A stretch of 46,604 bases of DNA from Actinomycetes bacterium (GCA_023565505.1 JAIMBI010000027.1:1-46604), one strand, 5' to 3'. Positions 1-8,799 are shown, numbered from the stretch's first letter. The notes: a model not told the origin generated them from the letters alone. Numbers and translations: made by a program.

Positions 1-71
1 CACACAGAGGCGATCACGCCGACAGAGATCCTAAGAAAACCTCTCCAAGTCTCCGCCAAATAAAGTGGGAG

Positions 72-425
72 CTAACAGAGGTGTTGGCCCTCGGCTCGGG
101 GAATGCCCCAGTCTACCAACGCACCCAAAAGGCCCCCGGCGGCTGCACCGGTCAGGCCGGCGGCGAGCGGTCCCAGGGCCAAAATGGGGCCGATACCGGG
201 AATGGCCAGGGTCCCTGCAGCAGCCAGCAAGGTGGCGCCGGCACCCACTCCGGCGCCCACCGTTGTCCCGGTGGTAAGGTTATGACGCTCACCGGCTCCG
301 ACCTCGCGACGAGGGTCTTTGGATATGAGCGAAATCTCGTTGTCCTTAAACCCCTGCTCCTTGAGAGCGTGGATCGCCTCTTCTGCTGCCCGAGCATCTT
401 CAAAGGTGGCAACCACTTTGCCCAC
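72..425 (-). pseudogene. General stress protein (17M/YflT-like), C-terminus broken
   Basis: The N-terminal part reads VGKVVATFEDARAAEEAI and continues like the general-stress-protein 17M/YflT domain, a small ferredoxin-like fold. A glycine/alanine-rich hydrophobic segment follows, as in many Firmicute stress proteins. I prefer the GTG at 425 because AGGGGAG lies about 8 bases upstream; an ATG at 458 is also in frame. The frame stops at GIPRAEGQHLC. Beyond that stop, in the same frame and running to the window edge, YLAETWRGFLRISVGV resembles the missing C-terminal tail of the family (usually Y-AE--RRGGFLVSV). I therefore read it as a gene broken by a stop and small changes near its end. The family link is by motif memory only. 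Confidence 0.55.
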
Positions 426-949
426 CGCAGATTCTCCCCTCTCTATTTCTAAAAACATCGTGCGGCAGCTCGGGACAGCTTATGCGAAGAAGAACTTCCC
501 AAGAGGCGACCGCCACCGTCCCACCAGGAGGCGTCCTGTTGTTCGAATCCCCCCTTCCGGCCGAAGGTTCGGACTAATCCAATACAGGCTTCCCGGCAGC
601 GGCGGAATCCGGGCTGAAATGCTGCCGCGAATACTTGTCAAATTGCCGGGCGACGCTCCCCGGAGACTGTGGGTCGCTCTCTCTTCATTTTCGACGGTGC
701 GGTCCCGCACGGACACGTTCGACGCGCGTCGTTGCCACCGCATTGCGGTCCTACCAGGGCCTTTGAGGGATTTGGGACTTCTCGGATTCCTCGCCGCGGG
801 TGGGCCCGCCGCCGCGCGGTTGGAAGGGGACGCCATAGCCGGCTCAGCTCGCTCCGAGTATTTGCTCCCGCCGCATGTGACCCGGAGGAGGCTTACGATG
901 CCCCCTCGCGACGAATACGTCCAATGGAAGCCCGGACCCGACTCGGCCC
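426..949. other. No recognisable gene
   Basis: Both strands carry open frames here, but none has a convincing start, ribosome binding site or protein-like composition. The stretch may contain the decayed 5' part of the alpha/beta hydrolase remnant that follows; I could not trace the nucleophile-elbow region. Confidence 0.4.
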
Positions 950-1313
950 GAAGACGTGCGGAATCTGCTGCCGGCACTCGAGGCACCGGCCGACCTGCCC
1001 TTCGCCCGCGAACTGTAGACGGCCGACGCGGTGAGCCGGATCCGTCGGGTGGAGGTGCCAGTGCGGTGCTAGTCATCATCGGGAAGAAGGCTATCCAGGT
1101 GGACCGGCAGCTCGACGGCGGTCTCCTGGCACAAGCCCAGGAGGACCGTCCGGACTTTTTCCCGGCAACGCCAACCACGTCTTGAAACATGAGTCCCGGC
1201 CGCGCTCTCTGCCGAGGCCGGTGGAGGTCACACAGTAAAACCCGGAGGGCACGTACCTCGACGCCGGGACCATCGAGGCCATCGTAACCCGGCTGTCCGC
1301 CCGCACCGCATGA
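950..1313 (+). pseudogene. Decayed alpha/beta hydrolase (C-terminal third)
   Basis: Pieces of an alpha/beta-hydrolase C-terminus are readable but spread over frames. EDVRNLLPALEAPADLPFAR runs into REL, then a TAG where the family usually has Trp, then TADAVSRIRRVEVPV. In another frame VLVIIGKKAIQVDRQLDGG follows (the strand carrying the acid residue, normally IGKKD-QVD). Back in a third frame GNANHVLKHE (the catalytic-His loop) precedes a TAA in place of a Tyr codon, then PEGTYLDAGTIEAIVTRLSA and a natural TGA at 1311-1313. At least two frameshifts and two nonsense codons make this a clear pseudogene. The 5' part is not recognisable. Confidence 0.7.
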
Positions 1314-1635
1314 CCTCCTCGGAAAGCATCGGTATCGGTGGTCCGGGCACCCACGATCCCAGCGAGCATGCCGAGAGCGACGCGTTTCTTGCCGTACGTT
1401 TCCCTCGGGAAGAATCGACGCCGCTCGGACAATCAGCCGTCAAACGGCCACCGCCCGTAGGCGAGCGGGCCTCGCCGGGGCGATGCGCCCCCCCATCGCA
1501 GCCGGCTACGTAGCGGGCTGTGTCGTGATCGGCACCAGTACCGGGGGAACCCGCAAGATGGCGTCTTGCCGGTCGGTTCCCTTGGATACTCAAGAGGAGG
1601 ACGCAAAGGGTAACCGAGCCTGTCCTGACGCGGTC
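1314..1635. other. No recognisable gene
   Basis: The minus strand is open across part of this stretch (1091-1432, with a basic N-terminus MSERRRFFPRETYGKKR that superficially resembles a transposase start). It runs through the hydrolase remnant and has no family signature. I see no supported feature. Confidence 0.35.
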
Positions 1636-3126
1636 TTACACCTTGAACGTTACCACCAGCGTGCCGGTCCGGCGCGACCATGTGAAATGGGAGACGACCG
1701 CCTCCAAGAGTTCCCGGCGCTCGGTCGGCGCCATCGTCTCCCAGCCCGCGGCCAACACCTGCTCAATCCGATCCTTCAACGTCGAGATCGGAACCGTCGG
1801 TGCGACCAGCTGCCGCTCCAACGCCGCCGCCTCCCCCTCCAGCGCCGCGCGCGCGTCCGCCAACCGCCGTTTGGCGGCCTGGAACTCGGAAAGGTCCAGC
1901 ACCCCCGTTTCGTAGGCGACCAGCAGCCGCTCCTGTCGCGCAGCGATGGCCTCGAGCTGCCGGCGGACGGCTGCGAGACGGCGCTGCCACGTATCCCGCT
2001 CGGACCACTCCACGCGGTCCGGGTCGACCGTCACATGCCCGGCCACCACCTGCCGAAGCGTCGTCCAGATGGCCTCCTCGCACTGGGCCAGCAAAATCCA
2101 GTTGCGGTAGCCGCCCGTACACCGGTAGCGGTAGTACGCGCTGCACACCAGGAGGTCCCGCGTGCGCCGCGCCCCCGTCCGCCTATTCGGCCGCGACTGT
2201 TCGCGATAAAACGATAGGGAAGCCCCGCATGCCGCGCAGCGGCCAAGGCCCCGCAGCGCATAGTCGCCCCAACGGGTCCGGGGCGGCCGCTCGCGCCCAA
2301 GGCGCGTCTGTACCGCGCGAAAGGTGGCTTCGTCGACAATCGCAGGATGTGCATTCGGCACCACAATGGGATCGTGTTTGCCGTCGCGCGAGCGCCAGCG
2401 GAACTCGCCGAGATACGTCCGGTTGGTCAAGATCCCCCGAATCGCCTGCGCGGACCAGCGGTATCTTTGTGCCCGTGGACTCAACGGGGCTTGCCGAAGG
2501 TGCCGCGCCAGGGTGTTCATGCCCACCCGCCCGCTCGCGTACTCCGCGAAGATCCACCGCACTACGGCCGCGTCCTCCTCGACCACGGCCAACCGCCCGT
2601 CCTCCCCGATGCGGTAGCCGAGCGGCGGCAGGCCGAGGGCGCGCCCGCGACGCGCCGCCTCGATCATGCCCTTGCGGACTTCCTGGCTCAGATTGGCGGA
2701 GTAGAACTCCGCGATGGTCTCGAGGATGCCTTCGGTCAGCTTGCCGGCCGGTGTGTCGTCGAACTGCTCCGTGGCGCTGACAACCTCGATGCCGCACTGC
2801 TTGCGGAGCAGCGACTTGTAAACGGCCGAGTCCTCGCGGTTGCGTGCGAATCGATCCGTCTTGTGGACCAGAATGACGTCGAAGGGCCGAGGCTTGCGCT
2901 GCGCCACCGCGATCATTCGCTGGAACTCCGGGCGCTTGTCCGTCCGGGCGGACTCCCCCGCGTCCACGAACGCCGCCGCCTCCACCCATCCGTGCGCTGC
3001 ACAGTAGGCACGCAGGGCGCGCAGCTGGGCGTCGAGCGAAAGACCCTCCGTGGCCTGTTCCTCCGTCGAAACGCGTACGTACAGTGCCGCCCGGGGCGGC
3101 GCGTCAGGCGCCAGAGCACGCACCAT
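1636..3126 (-). CDS. Large serine recombinase
   Basis: This 496-residue protein has the large-serine-recombinase layout. The N-terminal resolvase fold (about residues 12-160) contains ALYVRVSTEEQ with the nucleophilic Ser20, and later KTDRFARN. A Recombinase domain follows (about 180-285; PPLGYRIGEDG, GILTNRTYLGE). Next is a zinc-ribbon (CAACGASL, then C...C near residue 340), and a long Glu/Arg/Ala coiled-coil region (about 380-440) ends the protein. All parts look intact, so it could integrate or excise an element by recombining attachment sites. It is the second gene of a two-gene unit; the 58-residue ORF upstream ends 12 bases before its ATG. It is embedded in decayed DNA with no phage structural genes, so its element is either very small or mostly lost. 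Attachment sites could not be identified. Confidence 0.93.
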   Translation of the reverse strand: MVRALAPDAPPRAALYVRVSTEEQATEGLSLDAQLRALRAYCAAHGWVEAAAFVDAGESARTDKRPEFQRMIAVAQRKPRPFDVILVHKTDRFARNREDSAVYKSLLRKQCGIEVVSATEQFDDTPAGKLTEGILETIAEFYSANLSQEVRKGMIEAARRGRALGLPPLGYRIGEDGRLAVVEEDAAVVRWIFAEYASGRVGMNTLARHLRQAPLSPRAQRYRWSAQAIRGILTNRTYLGEFRWRSRDGKHDPIVVPNAHPAIVDEATFRAVQTRLGRERPPRTRWGDYALRGLGRCAACGASLSFYREQSRPNRRTGARRTRDLLVCSAYYRYRCTGGYRNWILLAQCEEAIWTTLRQVVAGHVTVDPDRVEWSERDTWQRRLAAVRRQLEAIAARQERLLVAYETGVLDLSEFQAAKRRLADARAALEGEAAALERQLVAPTVPISTLKDRIEQVLAAGWETMAPTERRELLEAVVSHFTWSRRTGTLVVTFKV

Positions 3127-3138
3127 GGCCGGCGGCCG

Positions 3139-3315
3139 CTACCCGGCAGTGTCGGTTGCTGTGGCCGGCTCGCGAGGGCGCAGCGCGGCGCTCGGATAGA
3201 GAATGGCCAAAACCCGGCGCACGAACCGGTCCGCCGCCGCGTCGAGCTGTTGCTCGGTGGGCGTCGGGACGGGTTCACCCGACAGGCGATCCACGAATCG
3301 CACGATGATGCGCAT
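3139..3315 (-). CDS. Small ORF upstream of the serine recombinase (58 aa)
   Basis: An ATG at 3315 follows GGAGGGTGACGGCGT, a good ribosome binding site. It opens a 58-codon frame starting MRIIVRFVDRLSGEPVPTP and ending EPATATDTAG. The stop lies 12 bases before the recombinase start, and the two genes are on the same strand, so co-transcription is likely. I do not recognise the family. The composition is mixed with an amphipathic helix in the middle (EQQLDAAADRFVRRVLAIL). It could be a directionality or accessory factor of the recombinase, but that is inferred from position only. Confidence 0.6.
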   Translation of the reverse strand: MRIIVRFVDRLSGEPVPTPTEQQLDAAADRFVRRVLAILYPSAALRPREPATATDTAG

Positions 3316-4398
3316 ACGCCGTCACCCTCCCGGCCTGACCCTATGCCGACCCCCGTCCCGCCAGACCGTCCATGCCAACGCGGAGAGTGCCAGCGATCCG
3401 CGACGGCATGAGCGCCCTACCGCCCCCCGTGCAGCGAGCAGCGGGTTGTAGGGTGAGGCCCTGACGGGGTCGTGTTCCTCCACGGCGGCTGACGCCTGCC
3501 GGAACTGCCGCGGACGGCTTTTGAAGGGCTTTAAGATCCTCTGCACGGCGAGCGGAGACCGCGGGATTCGCGCAAGGGGACTTGGTTCAAGAAGGTGCGG
3601 CCTTTCGGACGGTTTGGGCGCCGGCGGCGGTTCCCCGCCTGGTGCCGTGCCTGACCCGCTGCTTGAGTATCAACTTCCCGGCGCCGCCGACGGTCCCCGC
3701 CCTCATAGGCAGGCCTTAACGCCGGCAGATCCGGTCGTCCATCCGCCCGGCATGATAGGCGAAGTACGCACGGTCTCGTTGCGCTACGGCAGCCGCGTCC
3801 TCCGCATATAGAGCAGGGGCGACCGCGCAGGCATGTTGGGCGCGTGGTCATCATCCGGAATCTCGACCATCGGCTTGCCGGGCCCGCCGCAAGACAGCCG
3901 CGTATCGTCCCCGATCCCGTGGGCGCCGCCCCCGTCCGACACACCACCGCCTGCGTTTCATGCCACGCCCCGTCGGTGTAACCCGGTGTCCCCTCAATCG
4001 CCACCACCAAGGGCCGGCCGGTCCCGGCCCCGTCGGCGCGGGCACCCGGCCCGTTGCCACCGCCGCTTGGGCCGCGCCTCCCGCGTCCCCCGCCACAGGC
4101 CGACCCCTTCGCCGGGCCGACGGAGGGTCTCCCCGTCGACCGCCGCGCCCCGGAGCGCCTGGGTCAGGGTCGCCCCCGGTCGAACAGGGCCTACCCCGTC
4201 AGCCGACACCGCCCGCGCCCGCCGCGCGGTACGACATGGTGACTGGTGGTCTTGATGTCGGCATGCCGGAAGGGTTTATGGATGCCGGTCACATTAGCGA
4301 CCGCCTGGTCCACCCCACTGGCGAACCATGAAAACAGGAGTGGACGGTTACGTGGAGGGCGCCGAGCGTCCAGGGAAGACGACGCTCAAGCCCGGCGG
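3316..4398. other. Long stretch without an intact gene; possible decayed coding DNA
   Basis: About 1.1 kb with no convincing ORF. The minus strand between about 3700 and 4010 contains protein-like segments in alternating frames: RPLVVAIEGTPGYTDGAWHE, then IPDDDHAPNMPARSPLLY, then AEDAAAVAQRDRAYFAYHAG. This suggests an old, frameshifted gene, but I could not assign a family. No repeat or terminal inverted repeat was found that would mark an insertion sequence. Confidence 0.4.
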
Positions 4399-4980
4399 TC
4401 ACGGGGTCCCGTCCTCTGCCCATAACGGGGCGCACGCCAGCGCGAACCCGGGCAGGTCGGGATCCAACGCCACCGTGTCAGGCGCCTCGAACACCTGGAG
4501 GGCTTGGTGCGGCCGGCCGACGGTGACCCGGCGGAGGTAGGGATCCACCAGCACCGCCACGCGGGCTCCGTTGGCCAGATAGCTCTGCAGTTTGTCCTGC
4601 AGGGCCTGGGGCGCGTCCGTGGCCGACCGGATCTCGAAGACCGCATCAGGGCACAAGGGGGGAAACCCTTCGCGCTCCGCCGGCGTCAAGGCGCGCCAGC
4701 GCTCCCCGGCCACCCACGCGGCATCCGGCGAGAGGCATGCGCCATCCGGGAGGCGAAAGCCGGTGGAGCTGTCAAACACCACGCCGAGAGCGGCGGTACG
4801 GTTCCACGCGTGCAGCTGCGCGAAGACCTCTCCGCTCCGGCGTCCACTTTCGCCGCCCGTCGGCGACACAAGCAACACCCCTTCGGCGGTCCGCTCAAAC
4901 TGGTAGCCGGGGTTTGCCGCACTCAGGCGCCGGAGATCCGCGTCGCTGACCGGCTGCGCGAGATCCAGCCTAAGACCCAT
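4399..4980 (-). CDS. Uma2-family (DUF820) endonuclease-fold protein
   Basis: This 193-residue protein matches the Uma2/DUF820 family, which has a PD-(D/E)XK nuclease-like fold and unknown cellular role. The expected acidic/lysine pattern is present: LSPDAAWV, then CPDAVFEIRSATD (Asp and the Glu-x-x-Ser element), then DKLQSYLANGARVAVLVDP. The N-terminus has the usual F-RTAEGVLLVSPTGGESG strand. I chose the ATG at 4980 because AGGAGG lies about 8 bases upstream; the frame is open further upstream, but without family-like sequence. It sits alone between two gene-poor stretches in the decayed island. Uma2 genes are commonly amplified in mobile or accessory DNA, so transfer is plausible. Whether it cuts DNA is not known. 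Confidence 0.88.
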   Translation of the reverse strand: MGLRLDLAQPVSDADLRRLSAANPGYQFERTAEGVLLVSPTGGESGRRSGEVFAQLHAWNRTAALGVVFDSSTGFRLPDGACLSPDAAWVAGERWRALTPAEREGFPPLCPDAVFEIRSATDAPQALQDKLQSYLANGARVAVLVDPYLRRVTVGRPHQALQVFEAPDTVALDPDLPGFALACAPLWAEDGTP

Positions 4981-5742
4981 GGGCGCCGCCTCCTGGCTTT
5001 TATTGTACGCGACCCGACGGCCCCGAGGGCCCTTCCGGCGGCTCTCAGCCGGCGGAAGCCGCGCACCGCGGCAGGGTCGGTACCGGGGCGGGGGCAGCGC
5101 GCGAGATCCCGCCGGGTGGGTGCCGGCAGAGGTCGTGCAGGCGGCGGAATCCGACAGTCGCCGGCCACCGGAAGTCGGCAGTGGCGTTGTATCGTCCGCC
5201 GTCATGTGCATAGCGGCTTGCGGGCACGGCATGTCCAGCACGAGGCGGTCCCGCGTCGGGTCGACGGGGGACCAGCTCCCGACGAAGCGAGCCGCGCGGG
5301 GACGCGGCCAGCTCCCGTCGAGGCGGGCACGAGTGCGGCGAGTGCGGACGGATGGGGCGCCACCGAGCGCGGGCCCGCCGCAAGTACCGCCTCGAGAAAA
5401 ATAGGGTCGGGAATCGCCGGCAATGGGCCCGCAGGCTCACGGAGCCACTGGTAGACCCGGCCGTTGGGATGGCGGGACGGCGGCAGGACCGTGAGCGACC
5501 GGCTTGCGGATCCTGGGTGAAGTCGAGTCGAACAGCAATTCTGATCCGCAGTCGAACAGCCCTCTCCAGTCCCCGGGTCGGTCCCCCGAGCGCCCGACCG
5601 ACCGTGGGATCCCTTACCGCCGACCGAGGCTGCAGCGGCCTTCTGACGTGAGGCCGCCACGAATTGGCCCTCTGCTCCCCGACATGCGTGAGCACACACC
5701 CGGCTGACGCACGGGGAGTGGAGGACCGTACCTTGGCGTTCG
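4981..5742. other. No intact gene
   Basis: Open frames exist on both strands but lack starts and family signatures. A minus-strand segment near 5370-5470 (GRVYQWLREPAGPLPAIPDP) looks protein-like, yet the surrounding frame is low-complexity Arg/Ser/Pro, typical of shadow translation. I see nothing supportable. Confidence 0.35.
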
Positions 5743-5915
5743 AGGATCCATCTGCGTAAAATCCGGGAAATCCTGCGGCTTCATGCCCTCGGCTGCTCCG
5801 TGCGCGACATCAGTCGGCGTGGCGGCCGGCACCGTCTCGGTGTGCCTGCAGCGGGCCGCCGGCCTTCCGCGGCCGTTACCGCCCCACCTCCACGAGACGG
5901 CCCTCGAGCCGCGGC
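5743..5915 (+). pseudogene. istA: IS21-family IstA transposase N-terminal remnant
   Basis: The frame starting near 5743 reads RIHLRKIREILRLHALGCSV followed by RDIS. After a one-base frame change the homology continues VGVAAGTVSVCLQRAAGL, then PRPLPPHLHETALEPR. This is the helix-turn-helix start of IS21 IstA transposases (family pattern RKIREVLRL--GLS-R-IARS-GI-RSTVS-YL-RAEAAGL-WPLP-DLD--ALE). Only about 55 residues remain of roughly 400-500. No integrase core or IstB is visible. It abuts the broken end of ylbJ, so the insertion or a later deletion may have destroyed that gene. Confidence 0.72.
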
Positions 5916-6135
5916 GCTGCGCGCCGCCTCCGCGGGCGCGCTGCCGCCTGTAGCTGAGCGGGAGCGCCGGCCTTGTCGGAGCCACCTCGGGCGAGTACCC
6001 AAGAGGCGCGCGGAACCTCATGGTTCATCGCCGCCGCTCCGCCCGCCCCCCGAAGGCCGCGAGGCCTTCCCACAAGGTTTGACGGACGGCGGCCGGCTCC
6101 ACCCTGATCCTCCCTCTTTTGCCGAGCTTCACTAG

Positions 6136-7002
6136 TTCAACCGAGGAGATCCCCTCTTCATTTTCGGTGCCGTCGCCGTGGGGATGTTCGGACAGCCGGC
6201 GCTGGGCGCCGCCCTGGCGTTCGCCCACTACGCCTCCGGTCTCTCCGTAGGCATCCTGTACCGCTTCTACGGGGCCCGCCAGGAACCTTACCGGCCTGAA
6301 TCCGCCCGACTCAAGGGATTGTTCCGCCGCGCCCTCGACGAACTGTACCGGGCCCGCATCGAGGACGGTCGACCGATGGGCCGAATCGTCAACGAGGCCA
6401 TTTCGGAATCCGTCGCTACCCTGTTCATGATCATGAGCTTCATCGTGCTGTTCGCCGTCCTGCTCCGGGTGCTCGAGGCCATGAACGTGCTGCCCGTCCT
6501 CGCCGCCCCGATCACGGCCGCCTTCCACCTCCTGGGGTGGTCGCCGGCTCTGGTCGGCCCGGCCATCAAGGGGGTCTTTGAGATCGACATCGGGGCGGCG
6601 GCCGTCGCCCAGAGTCACGCCCCCTTCCTCCAGCAGCTGATGTTGATCTCGGCCATCATCGCCTGGAGCGGCCTCTCGGTGCACGGCCAGGTCGCGTCCG
6701 TGCTCACCGGGACGGACATCTCGATGAAGCCCTACTTTCTGGCCCGCCTGCTGCATGCCGTCCTCGCCGCCCTCTACACCCCCGTCTTCCTGGGACCGCT
6801 GGCCCACGCCGCGACGGGTCTGGCGCTCCCGGCCTACGCGGGGCGGGACTGGATCGTGGCCGCCCCGACCTCGGTCGTCATGCTCGACGGGCTTCACTTC
6901 GCGCTCATGCTCGCCGGCTTCTCCTGTGTGGCCCTCGGGCTGGGCGCCCTGGTCGCGGCCGTCGTCCGCGGGGCCCGCCTCGTCTGGATCCGGGTCCGCT
7001 AG
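6136..7002 (+). pseudogene. ylbJ: Sporulation integral membrane protein YlbJ, 5' end lost
   Basis: DPLFIFGAVAVGMFGQPALG and the following roughly 270 residues match the C-terminal two thirds of YlbJ, a polytopic membrane protein of the nucleoside-recognition (Gate) family needed for spore formation in Bacillus. Several hydrophobic segments are intact (for example TLFMIMSFIVLFAVLLRVLE and LHFALMLAGFSCVALGLGAL). Full-length YlbJ is about 400 residues. Here the frame is closed by TAG at 6133-6135. Just upstream, in another frame, LLPSFTSST matches the preceding family segment (usually RLLSFTNTADPLFIFG), which shows a frameshift near 6145. Upstream of about 6060 the homology is lost, next to the IS21 remnant. 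An internal GTG at 6178 could start a truncated protein, but function is doubtful. Confidence 0.75.
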
Positions 7003-7298
7003 CCCCCGGGTCGCAGCCCACGCCGGCCCCCGAAGCCCATCCCCCGCCCCGGAGCCGGAATCGGAGCCGCGAGGCGGGTCGGTCGACCACCGGAACGCCC
7101 CGCCCTCCTATTACCCCCACAAAAGTGGCCACCCCCACGAATCAGTTCATGACACCTCAAAAAAGGAGTGGACCGGGAGCGCGAGGAACGGGCCCTCCAA
7201 CTCGGGGACCGACCGCCCTGTCGGCAGGCGGTCCGCTCCATGTCCAGTCCGTCGGATGGCGACGCGCTCGCCACCCGGACACAGGGAGGAAGATAGCG

Positions 7299-8309
7299 AT
7301 GCTTCGCTCGCGATGGATCATCGGGTTGGCCGCAGCTCTCGCCCCCCTCGTAGGGGCGGCGCCTGCTCTGGCCGCAGATGCGAGCTCTCCGCCGGCCCCG
7401 ACCGCGCCGAGCGGGCCGGGCAACTCGCTGCTCAACCTGCCCGGTCAACCGTCCGTCGACAATCAACAGCAGGACGGCCAGGACGGACAGGACCAGCAAG
7501 ATCAACAAGATCACCAAGATCAACAAGATCAGTCCGACTCGCAGGACCAGGGCGACCAGGCGGACAACGCCCAGACATCCCCGTCCACCACGGCCGACTC
7601 GGGCTCCCAGACCGGGGAGGATCACGGCAAGGAGCTGAAGGCGCTGCTCCACAGCGACCGGTCGCACGAGCACGAGTCGCACGCGGAGTCGGCGTCGCAG
7701 GCGGGCCAAGTCCCGGGCACCGGAACCGGGACGTCGGGCGGGGCCACCGGTTCCGGGTCGGGAACGGCTTCGACGAGCGGGACGGGGAACGCATCCGGCA
7801 CCTCCTCGTCCGCGTCGACCACGAGCTCCAACGGATCCTCGGTCCAGTCGCTGGTTAGTGCCCTGCACCAGGCGCAGCAACAGGCGTTCCAAGCCCGCCA
7901 AGCGCTTGAGAGCGCACGGGTGGCCTTCGTGCTGGCGGTGCAGCAGGCGGTCAACGCCGGCAACGTCCAGGCTGTGGGGACCGCCATCAGCGACCTGGAA
8001 AAGGTCGACGCCACGCTGGAGCAGGCCCTGAAAGCCGCCCGCCAGCTCGGAATCCCCGCCTCGGGCAGCCCCGGCAACTCGCTCGCCGCCCTAGAGGCCA
8101 ACGTGCTGCGCTGGGATGCCATCGCGGCGGCCCTGAACACGGCCGCCTCGAGTCTGCAGTCCGACGCCGCCACGCTGGGGACCGCGCCGTCGGCTTCGAG
8201 CACCAGCGGCAGCACGCCGGGATCGACTGCGGGCACGGGCACGGGGACAAGCACCACGCCCGGCGGGAGTTCCCCGTCCACGGGAACGTCGTCGTCATCG
8301 CCCACCTAA
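7299..8309 (+). CDS. Secreted low-complexity protein with Gln-Asp repeat
   Basis: The ATG at 7299 follows AGGGAGGAAGATAGCG and starts a signal peptide (MLRSRWIIGLAAALAPLVGA, ending near ALA-AD). The mature protein (about 310 residues) has four parts. First is a Pro/Ser spacer, then a Gln/Asp-rich tract (tandem QQD/HQD units), then a Gly/Ser/Thr-rich linker. A helical Ala/Gln-rich domain follows (about residues 185-285; LVSALHQAQQQAFQARQALE and onward), and a Ser/Gly/Thr tail ends it. No catalytic motif or sorting signal is visible. It is followed by a small lipoprotein gene in the same direction, and both carry helical Gln/Leu-rich segments, so they may act together at the cell surface. I do not recognise a named family; the helical segment resembles DUF5667/spore-coat-like Ala-Gln helices only in composition. 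Confidence 0.82.
   Translation: MLRSRWIIGLAAALAPLVGAAPALAADASSPPAPTAPSGPGNSLLNLPGQPSVDNQQQDGQDGQDQQDQQDHQDQQDQSDSQDQGDQADNAQTSPSTTADSGSQTGEDHGKELKALLHSDRSHEHESHAESASQAGQVPGTGTGTSGGATGSGSGTASTSGTGNASGTSSSASTTSSNGSSVQSLVSALHQAQQQAFQARQALESARVAFVLAVQQAVNAGNVQAVGTAISDLEKVDATLEQALKAARQLGIPASGSPGNSLAALEANVLRWDAIAAALNTAASSLQSDAATLGTAPSASSTSGSTPGSTAGTGTGTSTTPGGSSPSTGTSSSSPT
7494..7529 (+). repeat. 9-bp tandem repeat (4 copies) in coding sequence
   Basis: Four head-to-tail copies of CA(G/A/C)CAAGAT encode Gln/His-Gln-Asp triplets. Similar but more diverged Gln-Asp codons lie on both sides. The near-identical units could change copy number by slippage without breaking the frame. Confidence 0.9.
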
Positions 8310-8312
8310 CCC

Positions 8313-8329
8313 CGGGGCCGCCGGCCCCG
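8313..8329 (+). terminator. GC hairpin after the secreted-protein gene
   Basis: CGGGGCC-GCC-GGCCCCG forms a 7-bp stem with a 3-base loop, starting 4 bases after the stop codon. There is no T-run, so termination efficiency is uncertain. Confidence 0.35.
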
Positions 8330-8391
8330 CGGGTTCCCGGGCAAGCAGGAGGGCCGGCGCCCGCGGTCCGTCAGGGAGGAGGTCGGGTAGG

Positions 8392-8667
8392 ATGCGCCTA
8401 CGTCTGTTCATCCGCGGCGGGTCCGCCGCCCTGGGGATGAGCCTGTTCCTGGCCGGGTGCGGGGCCGCCCCGGCGGTCCCGCACCACGGGGGGTCCCCGA
8501 GCCATCCGGCGGCGGCGAGCGCGCCCAAAACGGTAGTCGTGCCGGCTTCCGCCCCGCTCCCGGCGGCCACCCGCGCCGCCTTGCAGAAGTCCGTGCCGAC
8601 GCTGAACCAGGAACTCCAGCAGTTCGACGCCGAACTGTCTCAGTTGCAGAAGCTCCTCGGCGGCTAG
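8392..8667 (+). CDS. Small lipoprotein
   Basis: This 91-residue protein starts at an ATG preceded by GGGAGGAGG. It has a twin-Arg-flanked hydrophobic signal ending in the lipobox LAGC, so Cys23 should be lipidated and the protein anchored outside the membrane. A short Pro/Ala/His linker leads to a helical C-terminus (TRAALQKSVPTLNQELQQFD and onward) with heptad-like Leu/Gln spacing, perhaps a coiled coil. It lies 82 bases after the secreted Gln-Asp-repeat protein in the same direction. Function is unknown; the family was not recognised. Confidence 0.8.
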   Translation: MRLRLFIRGGSAALGMSLFLAGCGAAPAVPHHGGSPSHPAAASAPKTVVVPASAPLPAATRAALQKSVPTLNQELQQFDAELSQLQKLLGG

Positions 8668-8756
8668 CACCGGGGTTGGGCCCCATTCCCGCCGGGCCCG
8701 CGCCCGGGCCCGGCCGCTCCGGGGGCCCCGTGTTCTTGTATTGGCCTACCGGCTCC

Positions 8757-8799
8757 GACGCGCCCTGCTGGCCTTCCCCGCGGCCCGGCAGGGCGCGTC
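8757..8799. terminator. 12-bp perfect inverted repeat downstream of the lipoprotein gene
   Basis: GACGCGCCCTGC (8757-8768) pairs perfectly with GCAGGGCGCGTC (8788-8799) around a 19-base loop. It lies 90 bases after the lipoprotein stop and well upstream of the MFS gene. No T-run follows; it could be a terminator or a stable RNA hairpin. Confidence 0.4.

Noticed and set aside
480..1190. 236-codon minus-strand ORF
   Set aside because: Antisense to the hydrolase fossil, Ser/Arg/Pro-rich and without ribosome binding site or family.
1636..3315. Prophage or complete integrative element
   Set aside because: Only recombinase and a small ORF are present; no structural, replication or cargo genes and no flanking repeats were seen.
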